Source: Ochotona curzoniae
Lineage: Eukaryota; Chordata; Mammalia; Lagomorpha; Ochotonidae
Assembly: GCF_017591425.1 (NCBI RefSeq)
Contig: NW_024465751.1
Coordinates: 1,364,001-1,428,000, forward strand
DNA length: 64,000 nt
Direction: 5' to 3'
Part shown: piece after piece, positions 9,960 through 22,380 of the stretch
Position numbering within the stretch: position 1 is the stretch's first letter
Layout of the letters: each line of letters opens with the position of its first letter
Position numbers and translations under genes: made by a program
Notes under the pieces: model-generated
What the model saw: the letters and a program-made list of their open reading frames with translations, nothing else
What the model was told of the DNA's origin: nothing
Database searches by the model: none

Positions 9960-11495
9960 ATAGAAAACTCAAATAAAAGGAATTAAAGACCAAAATATAT
10001 GTTAATGCTTAGAAGAGTATATAATATTATGATTTGATATTGTGTGATCAGTAGACTTGGTATGTCCTAATGAAAGCTCTAATTTATGGAAATTTCAAGC
10101 TAATGTTTAACTGCAAGGAGACAAAAGCAAAAACCCACTAACGCAATATTTAAGAAGAAAGTTAGAAATTCTTCACTACTCAGTATCAATGTTTCTTATA
10201 AAGCTACATTAATTAGGACTGTATGGCATCGGTGCAAGGGCAGACAAATATACCAATAGATTTGAGTCCAGAAATAGAGCCAGTCAAAAAAAGACACCTC
10301 ATTTATGACTAAGGTGACCCTGCAGAGTCGCAAGTAATGGGCAATCTTCAATAAATAGTGCTGCATCAACTGAAATTCTTATGGAAACTTGAATTTTGAC
10401 CCCTATTTTATCCCTTACATAAAAATCAATTCCGTGAGGTTTTTAGATCTAAATGTTAGAGCTTAAAAAATAAAGTTCCTAATTAACTCAAAATAGAACA
10501 TAGACTTAAATGTAAAATGAGAAGTTATAAAAGCCTCTAGAAGCAGTGAGAAAGGCTCTGCATGACCTTGCTTTAGTGATGAGGTTTTAGTTACAATAGC
10601 AAGAAAAAAACTGCTGTAAAACTGAAAGATCGACTTTACCATAAGAGAAGAATTGGTAGGTAGGGATCCATTAAAACTTTAAAAATTAATTCTCTATTGA
10701 GAGAGAAGCCATGAGATATCAGAAATCACAAACCTATTACAGGATTTATATTCAAACTTTGCCATGAGTCTTTCAACTCAACAACTGTGTGTATGTGTAT
10801 GTCTTCCTTTATCTAAATTTTTCAAATAAATAAATAGATCTTCAAAATAAAACTGTAATATTTAAATCAGGCAGAATCTGAACAGACTTAGGAGATTAAC
10901 AAACACCTTAGAGCAGTCGCACGTGAGTAGAAGGCACAGACACATATGCTTAAATTGATCATCCTGAAACTGAAAATGTAAAACAACCTTGAGATAACTT
11001 CATATGATTAAAATGTTTTTTTAAAAACCACAATTTCAGGTAATGGTGTAGAGTGACAAATAAAAACTCAACATTTGCCGTTGCTGTGCCTGCCTAAGGG
11101 CCCTGCCATACTGAAAACAAAGGGGGAGGCACTGAACATTTCTTATCATATGACTTGGTAATTACCCAAAATTGGAAATCAATGTTCACAAACCTTCACA
11201 TAAAAAAGCATACATGAATTTTGATAACATGCTAAAAGCCATTTTGAGCCAGTTTCATTGTGTAGATTTCATTTTTATAATACTCTGAAAAGGCAAACTT
11301 TAGCGACAGAAAATGGACCAGTGCTTGTCACAGACGTGGGCATGATGCAGGATTGGCTGAGTGATGTATGCGATTGTTAGAGCCATGAAATCACCTTATA
11401 TGGTGTTTATTTAGTGATAGTTACATGATGTTATCCAATGGTAGAAACATATAGAGCTTCACAACATAAACAGTAAATCTTAATCCATTAAAATC
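9960..11495 (+). mobile_element. Ancient L1 (L1M-type) 3' half
   Basis: Segments match the ORF2 C-terminal region by eye: agctacattaattaggactg around 10203-10222, then gacaaatataccaatagatt and ccagaaatagagccag. A later L1M-style 3' UTR includes actctgaaaaggcaaacttt around 11282. Frames are destroyed. An old SINE-like tail interrupts it near 10740-10860. Confidence 0.7.
10740..10860 (+). mobile_element. Possible partial SINE tail
   Basis: A pyrimidine-rich stretch followed by tttttcaaataaataaatag resembles the CSINE 3' end and sits within L1 sequence. The head is not recognisable. Confidence 0.45.
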
Positions 11496-11514
11496 AAGGT
11501 TTCCGGTATTGTTT

Positions 11515-12160
11515 TCCGTAATGATTGCTCCGGTCAAATCACAAAGCAGAGCTACCACGTGACCGAACCATTCCGCTCCTGGGAATTCACTCAAATGAGA
11601 CCCTCCAGTTTCCGGAAGCTCAATTTACAATAGTTAAGACAGAATCAACCCAGATCTCCACCAACTGACAATAAACAGAATGCGCTGTATGTACACTATG
11701 AGATACTATTCAGTCATAAGAAATAATGTAATCCTATCTTTTACACCAAACTGGATACACTGGAAAACATTATGCAAAGGGGGAAGAAAGCCAGTACCAG
11801 AAGGATAAATATATTCCCCCTGGTCTGTGGAATCTACAATAAGGATTACAAACAATGGAAATGCATATGAGTGAAGTTAAGACTCTCAGATGTGATTAGA
11901 GTGTACAGCCTTTCTCTATGCTCTTGAGGAACAAGGTGGTTGTGTTTTAGCTTGCCTTTGTTGAATCCGTTACCTAGTGTAGCATTACTCCTGGCTTTGT
12001 GAAGCTGACTGCAATCATGTTATTCTAAAAATTAATTTTAAAAAAAAACAAGAAATCAAAGAGGAAGAAGAGGAATAGGGTCAGAGGACTCAGTGGGCTC
12101 GTAAATGTGTAACATGAAATTTTTTCAGCGTAAAAATAAAATTTGTTTAGAAGAATCTAA
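11515..12160 (+). mobile_element. L1 3' end fragment
   Basis: Begins in late ORF2: agctaccacgtgaccgaacc, then tcctgggaattcactcaaat, and tatgagatactattcagtca around 11697. It passes through a 3' UTR to an A-rich end (about 12033-12050) and a purine-rich tail. It corresponds to the part missing from the young L1 at 3.5-9.3 kb, but looks more diverged and is separated from it by 2 kb of other repeats, so I treat it as a separate insertion. Confidence 0.75.
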
Positions 12161-12539
12161 TTTTATTAAAAGTGTCTAACGTAACCACTTTGAAGAGCAT
12201 GGGGAGAAAGACATTCAGACTGGAGCAGCTCACTAGACCAAAGACAAAACCAGTTTTATGGAAGCACTGTACTTGAGCTGGCAAGGTTGTTTCTCCTGAG
12301 GGTTTAGTTAATAACTCTGAAATCCCCCAGGGAATGTATACTGGGATTAAGCAATATGTAAACAGATGGTGGAGGGCAGAAACCAGATTTCTTTATTGCA
12401 GTAGGACATTAGAGATAAGCAGTGAGACTGAAATAAACCCTGTGGTATTGAATTACAGTTAGAGCTATTAGAATGAACTGAGGTTTAGCTTAGTATAAAC
12501 CATACAGTACAGACATAAAGTAATTATAGGTATGGGTTT
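12161..12539. other. AT-rich segment, possibly ancient L1
   Basis: No open frame of note. It lies between two L1 3' fragments and may be part of the next one, but I cannot align it convincingly. Confidence 0.3.
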
Positions 12540-13570
12540 ACATATACATACATTTTCTAGCTCTTCCTCTGAAAAGACCTGGCAGTAATGATGTCCCAGT
12601 AGTCTTAAGCACACGCAACACCCAAATCTTGATTCTAATACCATTTTCAAAAATAATAAAAAAATTGAACCTGGAATTTTTGGAGAAATGCATAGTTTGT
12701 GAAATTGATCATGAAATATACAAAATGAATTCGAAACATCTTGCAATGCCAAAAAAAATCAAGAAACCATCAAAAGAAAGGAAAAGATTTCAGAAGGATA
12801 TATCAAACACGAAAATTAATAAATAACCCAATGTATCAAATAGGTATATAGGGATTCATGCCAATGTAAATAAATTATTTAGTAAATAAAGGCAGGAGAA
12901 GAGAAATTTTCCCCAGACAGAAGAAGAATTTCAAATTGATGAAGTTGCTCTGCCTTCAAGGAGGTGGGACATTACTCCGCGTAAGCACAACTGCGGGCTG
13001 CTCTTAGAGATCAACTCCAGAATGCACAATGCGAGAAAGGTGAAGATGGTTGGAACTAGAGTGGAGAAGCCTGACATACCTCCACCAGAGGACTGCAGCT
13101 CACATCCTCACTGTAAATCATGGGACAGCAGGACCCAGATCCTTGAGGTCACTTGCTTTCATGATCTTCTTTCCAAAACCCACGCCTATAATAAAAGCAA
13201 GTAGAAAATATCAGACAAGCCTCAATTGAAGAACACACATCCAACACTTAACTCTTACTCTTCAAAATGGTAGAACTCATGAAAAACAGGACAAGTCTCT
13301 TAAAGATGTGTTCGTAGCCCAGAGGGGTCCAAGGAGACATGATAGGGCATATGGTGTCCTGAATGAGATCCAGAAACAGAAAAAGATTTTGGAACCCTTG
13401 ACAAGAAAACATGGGATTTGATGAATAATGCATCAGTATTATTTCATCAATTATGGCAAATGTGTAAGAGTCTAATCATAGGAAAAACCTGGTGAGGAGT
13501 AGACAGGAAATCTGCATTATTGTTGGTACTTGCTTTGGAATATAACATAAAAATTGATGTAAATATGAAA
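12540..13570 (+). mobile_element. Ancient L1M-type 3' UTR
   Basis: Contains the order of blocks typical of old L1 3' UTRs: cttcaaggaggtgggacatt (12955), tggagaagcctgacat (13062), a bridge of about 200 bases, aaaatggtagaactcatg (13264), aaggagacatgata and gagatccagaaacagaaaaa (13366). The distal end is around 13560. The specific subfamily is not claimed. Confidence 0.6.
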
Positions 13571-13790
13571 CTGTTTCAACTTAACATGTGGTTAAATATG
13601 AAAAACAGGCTCTAGAGTATAATGAACATTGACAAGTTTTTTAAAAGTTCATAAAATATACATTGTGAAAAAGTTCTGCATGGATTTTAGAAACTTTGCA
13701 CAAAAATAAGCATATTTTTATTTCATTTTCCATAAGCTTGTTGAAGAATCCTCATATATAATCAGGGAAGCAATAATTTTCCAACAAAAA
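13571..13790 (+). other. AT-rich segment
   Basis: Stretches such as ttttatttcattttccataa look like a mammalian repeat 3' end, but I cannot assign a family. Confidence 0.25.
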
Positions 13791-13794
13791 TTCC

Positions 13795-14270
13795 AAATCC
13801 ATGAAGAAAATCATTTCAGAGAATTGGACTGCTGTAAAATTGGGAGTTTATGTTCATCAACAGACTGTATCAAATAATAAAGAAGCCACAAGATACAAAA
13901 AATGTGTTTTCAATAAACAAACATCCCTTCCATAAATCAATAGAAGACAACTTGAAAAATGCAAAGCAAAATACTGTGCTTCCATCATCAGTGAATATGA
14001 AAATGTATTCAAATAATTAGTCATCAGGAAAATACAAATTAAAATCCACTGACCAGAATGGCAAGAATTAAAAAGGCTGGAAACAGTCAGCATGTGTACC
14101 ATTGGAATGCAATATTCTGCTGTCAGGTGCACAAATCAATACATCCATTTCAAAAAGTCCGTATCTTCTTGAATTGGACATTAACATATCTACATAATTG
14201 CTCTGGTCTAGCAGCTGTACTCCCGAGTTCAAACCCACAGATGCACTGAAAGATCTACACAAAGGTTCTA
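13795..14270 (+). mobile_element. Ancient L1 ORF2 C-terminal fragment
   Basis: Reads like late ORF2: tcatcaggaaaatacaaatt (14021) and ccagaatggcaagaattaaa (14051), followed by a block resembling the PYDPAIPLLG region, broken in all frames. Continuation of the same element may resume at 14.73 kb after an interruption. Confidence 0.6.
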
Positions 14271-14729
14271 GCAGCAGGTCTTGAACTAGGCAAATGAGGA
14301 GCCCAAGGTGAAGAACTTCATGAATTCTCATTGCCTCCCCAGTTCACACAAGAACTGGTCGTGTACCTTGTCCCATCTCTCAAGACGTTTTCCTTTCAAA
14401 TGTTTTCCTAAATGTCATGGACTGCCTTTGCCAGAGGTACCTGCGGGGCAGCCACATGCCCCCAATCTGTGACTTGGAGTCAGGACCTACCACTGCAGAG
14501 TACATTCTTAGTTCCTGATGTGCTTTATACCCCAATGCTCCCCAGTACAGGATCGGGCTAAGCTAAGGCTCCCCTAAAGCCCACATTCACCCTTAGCTTC
14601 TCTCCTGGCACCAGAATTTTCTCCATGCTGCACTCCCCACACTTCCATATTGGTTTCTCCTAAAATATCCTCTTAACGAATCTCCAGGACAGAAATTCCC
14701 ATCTCAGACTCTGCTTATAGGCAACACGA
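14271..14729. other. Interruption between old L1 pieces
   Basis: About 0.46 kb of more GC-rich sequence between two L1-like blocks. It may be an older unrecognised insertion. No gene is seen. Confidence 0.3.
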
Positions 14730-15065
14730 CAAGTTCCAAATTGGAAATCACCTAAATGCCCAAACTAGAAAATGGGGCAATAAATCTTGTATGTCCACAC
14801 AAAGGAAGCAAACAGCCATGGAAAAACCTAAAGCATTGTCACATACAGCCACACAATGACACCACAGTTACGTTACCTAGGGTAGGAGCTAGGTACAATA
14901 AAGTGGAACTATTATGCTCACCAACTGACACAAATAGCTAATGCATTAAAAAGAGGAACCCCTTACTCCAGAGGAAGGAGGGGTTAGCAGGGTGGGATCT
15001 AAGAGGAGTTTATGGAATTTCAGGTTGACGCTTGTGCATGAAATTCAAATAACCTTCCAATCTAA
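14730..15065 (+). mobile_element. Ancient L1 3' fragment
   Basis: ggaaatcacctaaatgccca near 14741 matches the L1 ORF2 end, followed by a decayed 3' part. No open frame. Confidence 0.45.
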
Positions 15066-15629
15066 ATCCAGGGGAGAGAAAGATTTCAAGCAAGATACCA
15101 TTTCAAAGGGTCCTAGGGTGACCCGCTAATGACTTCCTTCCTATCGTGGTGGTTCTCCCTAGTCCTTACTCAATGCTGTTGTCTTTTCAACGATATTCCA
15201 AAGTTCACATCCAGTTGACTAGTTTGGCTTTCTGAAGCACTGAACTGAAATTCCAAATTAAATCAATTTACCCAAAATTCACTTCTCCTATGAAAGATTT
15301 TTGGAAATAATAATGGTTCTGCAAATAGTAAGACAATGAAAAGGACAAAGAGAAAATATTTTGAGCCATATTAAAAGTTTAAAAAGAAAGAACCATGATC
15401 ATTCAAAGCTTTAAAATTTCCCTGTGCTTTGAAGGGAAACGTCACATGCCTGGTAGAGAATGGGACCAGGAGAATGCTTGACATTTTTCTGTATGTTTAA
15501 ATCACTGCCATTCTATAGCATAAATAATATCGATCTCTATGATGCCGTGGCCTGTGTAATATTTCTCAGCTGAGAGAACACGGCCTTTAACACCACACAA
15601 GACAGAAAGAAACCTCAACCACACCATTC
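15066..15629. other. No recognised feature
   Basis: AT-rich DNA with short chance frames only. Confidence 0.5.
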
Positions 15630-15770
15630 CACTTATGTAACATTGGTCTTCTCATCTCCGTAAGCCTTCACCTTCTCATTTGAGCAATGGGCAGGATTGT
15701 ATCTCCAACTACATGGCCATGAGGATGAAAGGTCATAAACGAGAAAGACTCTTGGACACACTGAAAGTTC
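15630..15770 (+). mobile_element. MIR-like SINE fragment
   Basis: ttctcatctccgtaagcctt, then ttctcatttgagcaatgggc and ccatgaggatgaaaggtc follow the MIR core-to-3' order. Heavily decayed. Confidence 0.5.
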
Positions 15771-16444
15771 AAGAAAAGGTAGATCAGAGAAGGAAGTTCA
15801 AAGAAGTCTTTAGCAAGGTGATCATTAGCAAACTCTCAACCCAGAATAAAGGGTATCCACACTGACTTCCTTCCGTGTGCCAGTTGGAAGTATATAGATA
15901 AACCGAGGTCCATGATCCTAGGAAGATACTGGTACAGGTAAATTAACAGAAAATGTGGCAGCAGCTGATGGGAACATGGAGGAAAGAGGACAGGTTCAAA
16001 CATGGAAGGACATAGGGGGTGGGAGCATCCTGTCTGCAGAGGTCCTTAGAGCAGAATCCTGGGCAGGGAGGGGAAGAAGGCATGCCATGGGGCAGGAAGG
16101 AGTCCAAGCGCGGTCAGTCCCTCCAAGCTCTCAGAGAACACCTCGCCTCTTCACAAACAGACAGGAGGAAGCGACTGTTACTAAAACAGGATCCCTGACG
16201 TAAAGCCTTCATTTAAATACTTTCACTATGATCAAGGAACACTCTTTGTACTCACCTACAGCTGTGGATTTTCCTTTTATTTCCTCTCACCTTTACAGTG
16301 CTGCTTATGGATTTGTTCTATATCCAGAAGTCTATATCCAGGAGCAACGGAGACGAGCCGAGACACCCTCTAGTTGCCCATAGCTGTGGTGCATTGCTGG
16401 GAATGATCCTTGCTTGATCTAGAAAATGTTTTAAAGCACACCTG
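15771..16444. other. No recognised feature
   Basis: Mixed-composition DNA. The 82-codon frame at 15955-16203 has no domain I know. Confidence 0.5.
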
Positions 16445-16446
16445 AA

Positions 16447-16720
16447 CGTGGGTGGCTGTGGTACAATGGATCGTGCCACCATTTGGGATGTTTGTACCTC
16501 CTGCCGGAGCACTGGTACAGCTCCCTGCCTGGGAATCAACAATTAGTTGCTCAAATATTCAACTTCCTACAATCCATGTAGGAAACACATGCAAACTTCC
16601 TGGCTCTTGCCTCAGCCTGGCCCAGCCCCGGCTGCTGTGGCCATTGGGGAGTGAATCAGTAGAGGGAAGATCACTCTGTCTCTCCTTCTCTGTGACTCTG
16701 TCTTAAAAATAAATAATTCT
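16447..16720 (+). mobile_element. CSINE-type SINE
   Basis: Head ggtggctgtggtacaatgga, middle cttcctggctcttgcctcag and ccattggggagtgaatcagt, a pyrimidine-rich run, then ttaaaaataaataattct. Confidence 0.85.
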
Positions 16721-18000
16721 TTTGCATATATTCCATAACAGAATAACTTTCTAAAGCATTTTCTGAAGTGGCAGGGGCTTCTGTCTGGGAGCAAAACTGG
16801 GCTTTAATAAAACTCCCCAGGCATGCCATGTTGCAAAGGAAAAGTCATGCAGCCTCCTGAGCCAGCATTTCATATTCTTATAATAGAGATGTTTTGTTTT
16901 ACTGCATTTTTTGCCACGGTACTTTTTGTTGCATGCGCACATGAATATGCTACTTGATCATGGTTTCACAGAACACAGACACTAGGCAAGTTCAAATTTC
17001 AAATAAGAAAATGTCACTGAATGGCAAGTGCTTCTGCGGAAATTGTCTGTATACCAGGATGAAACAGGAATGTGTGAGAAGAGGCTCCTTTGGACAAAGT
17101 TCTCTGGGCAGCACTTCTCAACAACGGAAACAGTTGAGCTGGGACCAGCCACTGTGAGGGAGATCATGGGGGTGAAGTGAGAAGGAGGGATCTACAGACA
17201 GAAACTTCAGGATGCCAAAGGAACAGGCAGATAATAGGGTCACTGGTTAGAGACCAGGGGCTGAGATTGGTCCAAGTATTTTTATGGGGATGACGGACTG
17301 ATGATTGGTGTCAAGGACCAGAGGGTTAGCAGGCCATGTTAAACTGTATGGCTTTTAATCTGAAGTCAACGGAAAGGCCTAGGAAAGCCAATAACCAGCA
17401 AAATGTCATGATCTCATTTTCTTTTAAAAGTCTCTCTACTGCATAGGGATTCATTATAAGGAGATAAGTGTAGAGATAAAATCTGTTAGGATTCTATTAT
17501 GGGCAGCAATATGATGTTAGCTTATGTTAAGGAAAGATGACCAAAAGTAGACAGACATATTTGAGTTTTAGTTTGGTATGTAGTCAAAAAGATGTGTTGA
17601 TGAATCAGATTTAGGGTCTGGAAAAATAGTGATAATAAAAGAAATAGCGCTAGTGATCCTCATGTTTTTGACAGAAGCAGCATGATAGATTACGCTTTAG
17701 GGACATTTGATATGAAAAATAGATGCAGAGCATGTCTACGTCCTGACATGGGGGTTGGGGAAGACAGCGCATCCCAAGCGGCTTGAGCATAATTCACAGT
17801 GGCTCACAGTGGCTCACAGTGCGAAGGTAAGGCTCAGACCGCCTATTAGCACAGGGGCATACGGAACATCCTAGGATAGTGGCAGGATGCTGTTTCCCTC
17901 ACTGCCTCCCTGGATGACCTGACTCCCACCTCAAAGGAAAAGTGGCTAATATTACCTCAAACTCAAATCCATGTATATGTAATCTGAAATAGATAGAGCC
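16721..18000. other. No recognised gene
   Basis: AT-rich DNA with short chance frames. A ten-base unit (ggctcacagt) is tandemly repeated at about 17791-17821. Confidence 0.5.
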
Positions 18001-18585
18001 CCTCTCTCCTGAAGAGTCTGAAAATGGGTACTTTGCCTTCACTAGGCTTGCTGAGTAATGGGTCTATCTGGGATCTGCTTTCTGCTACCAAAGGGAGTAT
18101 GAGCAGTCCAGTTGCAATCCTGTGTTTATTCTTGTGTGATTGGCTAGCTGCAACAGCGTGCCCTCAGTTTCTCTCTCCCCCGGTTCCATACACCGCTCTC
18201 CCACTACGAGGGGTGTCCTTATCCTGTCACTTATGACTGGGATAGCTCTATAACTTAGTTTGGCTTGTAGAATGCAGTGGAAGTAGCAATACATGACCTT
18301 AAGTTCTAGAGTTTCAGAACATGTCATCTTTCACGTCAGTCCTCTTGGGTGCAAGAAGTACTACCTATACGCTTGAGCAAGACAGCTTGTTGATGAAGGA
18401 GTGCAGGAGGGAAAAGCCTGTGCGGGCCCAGTCATTTCAGCCTCTGCTGAGAAACCCACGGAGAACAGCAGCAGTACCAAGCTGGGTCCAGTGGACCCAC
18501 TAATAACAGGATGCAATGCATTCATGTTGATCTAAATCACTGTGTTTCAGTGATGGCTAAGTGGAACACCATAAGTCTAAAGAGA
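18001..18585 (+). mobile_element. Probable MaLR-type LTR (MLT1-like)
   Basis: gcttgtagaatgcagtggaa (18265), then aagttctagagtttcagaac, cttgggtgcaagaagt, ttcagcctctgctgag and a final actgtgtttcagtgatgg follow the order of an MLT1-style LTR. Old and decayed, with no internal region next to it that I can identify. Confidence 0.5.
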
Positions 18586-21500
18586 GTGCGATTCTGTGGG
18601 CGATGACCTCACCAGGAGCACATGCAACAAGAAGAGGGGAAGTGAGTCTAAGGAAAATAAAGCCCTCTTGCCTACTCTTTCCACCCCTTGGGCACTAGTT
18701 CTATTCCTAGATTGTTTCCTCTATAGGCTCCAGAAACACTCCCTTCTTGAAAAAAAGAACTATTTCTTCCCTCAAAGTCTGCAACTCAGATCTACAGCTA
18801 AGACATCTGGCTCCAAGTCCATGATTTCTGGTGGATTCCTCTCTGTTCACTTCAAGGTTATTACTTCAGGTCTAACTGCTGACAGTTTGTGATCACGTAA
18901 TCTAAAGTCAACAGGCACAATCCACAATAGTAGGGAGAATACAGGAAAGAATTAGGTTATTTTGTATAACACTTTTGTGTACAGTAAGGCAATGCCTTAC
19001 GACTGTGCAGCCACCTGGTTGGGTAGTGAGGTCGCACCAGGTGTTTGGCAGGTCAGGGACTTTGCTGACGGAACAGCCTGGCCCATCAAGTTCTGCTCTT
19101 TGGGAGGCTCTCCTTGGTCCACTGTTCATCAGCGCACATTTGAGAGAGGCTCTTGGGTGGAGTCCCCTCTCAGCTGGAGCTGTCATCACATGGCAGTCCT
19201 GCTGTCTCTGGGGCCTAGGGAATTGTGCAACACAGAGCTGCACTGGCCAGGATGGACGTCCTCCCTACCATAAACTCCCACGAGCTCAGCTGTCTATGGG
19301 TTGATTAAAGTTCTGGAAATGCCACTGGCTAGAAATGAAAGCCCAGTGCTTTTGAGCCAAAAACTTTGAATCTAGACACACCCTTGAAGGGTTTATAGCT
19401 TATTAATGAGCCTTGAAGTTCTGCCCATCCCTGGGCTCCTCAGCTCTGCAGCTTCCTTCTGGGGGACTAGCTCGGGAGGGAGGCAGAACTAATCTTTCTC
19501 TGCGCCTGGCCCTGGCCTGTGTATCCACAGGGGTCAAACGTTCTGGGCCACGATCCTACTTCTAGTTTATTTCCCAGTCTGGCCAATTTTATTGTGTAAA
19601 GAAGTTGAGCTTTTGCAAATCCACAAAGCTCATACATCTGGTTCTTAGCATGTTGGATGCCTGCCCCAAAGCAGAAAAGTCCATTTCCTTCTTTCTTTCG
19701 AAATGAATGGCTTAGATGGAAGATCGTCCCTCCACTTCAAGGCAACTGTGAAAGGCATTATTCCTACCCACCATCCCAACAGTGTCTATCTGCCTAGGTC
19801 TCAAAGCACCACTCCCAGGAAGTGCAGGGCCCTGAGGTTTGAGATACATGTGCAACCACTCAAGTGGATGGTCTTTCGCCACTGCAGAAAAGGTAATGTC
19901 AGTTTCCCATTTCCAAGATATGCCCGACACCTTATACCCCACCTTGAATCAGATAAATCTATATTAATAGGGTCTGTTACTCCCAAGCACTAAATTCCTC
20001 CATTAAAAAGAACCCTTTACAAATAAACTAGACAGGGGCAGAGGAGGAGGAGTGAGACTGATAATCCAAAGAAAGCCAAGATGGAAACTATGGGCACATC
20101 CTCAGTTAATGGCTCAGTTGGCACCACAACCCATCTCTAAAAGCACCTCCCTACCGCCCTATATGTAGAATTCATTCTCAACTAGACTTTCTGTAGCAGT
20201 GATGGGCAAGTCATCTTCTCTATAACTCCCCCAATCAATCAGACCATTTTATTCCCCAGCAAGAACTTTTTTTCCTACAAAATCCCTGACCATCCCTTCT
20301 GCTCAGATTCTGTTGGAAGACCAGTTTCCCTTGGGAAGCAAGGGTCTGAACAAAGTAAACCACAATCAACAGCACCTGATACTACGTTACAGAAGAGAAT
20401 GTGTCTCTACATTTGCAACCCAAATTAATCCTAATCCTTCTCAGCTGCAAAGTGGAAAGAACCTGCCTAGCAAAGACTGTCAAACCTTCCATGGTCAGGT
20501 ATTTCCAGGCTTGTTGGAGTTGCTTAGGGGTGGCACTCGGCATACACGCTACCCACTAGCCCCCTTCTTGTCTTTCATGTCTGGCTAACAGCTAGAACCC
20601 ACTTGTTGCAACTTGTCAATGGCCAGTGGATAACACTATCCCTATGTTACTGGTGACTTAGACACTGCCACCGTGTTTTCTATGAGAAGGACTCCTCTAT
20701 TCAACTGCCACGCCCCAGACCCCCAAGGTCCAGCTGCTGTGAGCTTCTGGTGTTTCAGAGTTTGGGGGTCGATAGTCCCTTCACCCTGAACCCAGATAGG
20801 AAAACCTGGGGTGACTTCAGAGTCTACAGTCATAGTAATACCCTAGTGGACCCAAAAGTCACTAACCCTCTCCCACGCAGGCTCAAATGTGGGCCTTGCC
20901 AGTTACTCTCCTGGTAAGACAAGCTTTTGTCCAGTAAAGCCTCAGAACCCTCTGGAAACTGAGCCCATAAAGACCTTCTGCTGGGGCGGCTTCCTCTCTC
21001 TCTGCTCTGACTTGATTATAAGACTTCAGCTCCAAAGCCAGTTATTGCTTGTGGCTGAATTTCATTCCAGTGAATTACTTGGTCTTTGCTTTCTGGAGCC
21101 CTGAATATGATCCAAAACCAACAGTGATGTCAGTTCCTTGTAACAGCCACCAAGAGGTCAGCGACAGCCTGCCCTGCCCTTCCTCAGAGGGACTTCGAAA
21201 TTTAAAGGTGTACTGTGAAGACAAATGGCTGCTTTCTTCCATTTTTTTTCCTTGTCTCTAGCATGAAGGGTGCTGGAGATCTGGAAAATGCACATTTGGC
21301 AAGCAGGAAGTTAGGTCAGCCGGAATCTTAGTATGAACTGCTCTACTACTTCTGTGGGTTTCTGACTTACCACAGCTGGAGAAATAAGCAAGTTCTTGGG
21401 CAGGAATGGAGAGGAAGCGAGAGCCAGGATGCGGTGGAGCTGCTGCCACCATGCCTGTTTGTCTTCAGCGTGCCTTCCTTGTGCAGCTGAGGCCTTGTTC

Positions 21501-22380
21501 TTAATGGCTCACCCCAAGGTGCACTACCCTTACTTTCAAAACTGTCCTCACCTGGTGGGGAGTTGGCTGGGTCTTAAAGTGAAAGCTGAATCACCTGGTA
21601 GCAAGCAGTCATTCTCAGCCTCGGTGTTGCATTAGTGACAGTGGCAGACTCTATGGGTGCATGAAGCCTTTGTTCTTCCCTTCAGACCCTGTGGCTTATT
21701 GACTAAAAGCCCTTCCTTGTCAGATCGGACCCACATTCATTTTGATATCAAGAAGAACATGAAAAAAAACTTTAGTGTAAGAGAGAAGAGAGGGGAGACA
21801 GCCCAAAGGGACTCAGGTGATCTATATATTCAAGAACATGAGGACTAAGAGGGAGGGAGCAGTGAAAACTCCCTGACCTTGGTGATTGAAGGACCTGAGA
21901 GAAGTGGTTGTGAGTGTGGGGCAGGCATCGGCTCTGAGAGAGCAGGGAACTCAAGTGTTCGGACTGAATGGCTGATGGGAATGAGCTAATGGATTTCTGC
22001 CCAAGTTCCCTAAAGGCCTCAGAGAAGCTTGTGATTGTTTTGGAAGATATTTTGCGACTGGGTTGGGCTTCTTCAACCATGATTGTACGCAGGACCTGGG
22101 CCACATTTGGACATAGATTGTACTTGGATTACAGGAGAGTTTATGTATGTTCTCATTTTCAATATGGCATAGGATGATGCTCAAAAGTGAAATATGACTG
22201 CCTTAATGTTCAGTAATAGCCTTTCACAAGGAAGGCACTAGGTTGGTGTGAGCTGGATTAGAATAGAGATCAAGGGAAGGAATAGTGACTTCAAAGCATC
22301 CATGATAACCAAACACTCTGCACATCAAACTGAAGAAAGGAGAGTTCAAACCTTACAATGTACCAAGTAAGGGAGCCAGA
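18586..22380. other. Long block without recognisable repeats or genes
   Basis: About 3.8 kb of mid-GC DNA. Open frames are all short (at most about 110 codons), unlinked, and without family motifs. I see no SINE, L1, LTR or simple repeat. It may be unique sequence or a repeat family I do not know. Confidence 0.45.

Noticed and set aside
11515..12160. The missing 3' end of the young L1
   Set aside because: It is more diverged than the young L1, does not begin where that copy stops, and is separated from it by 2 kb of other repeats.
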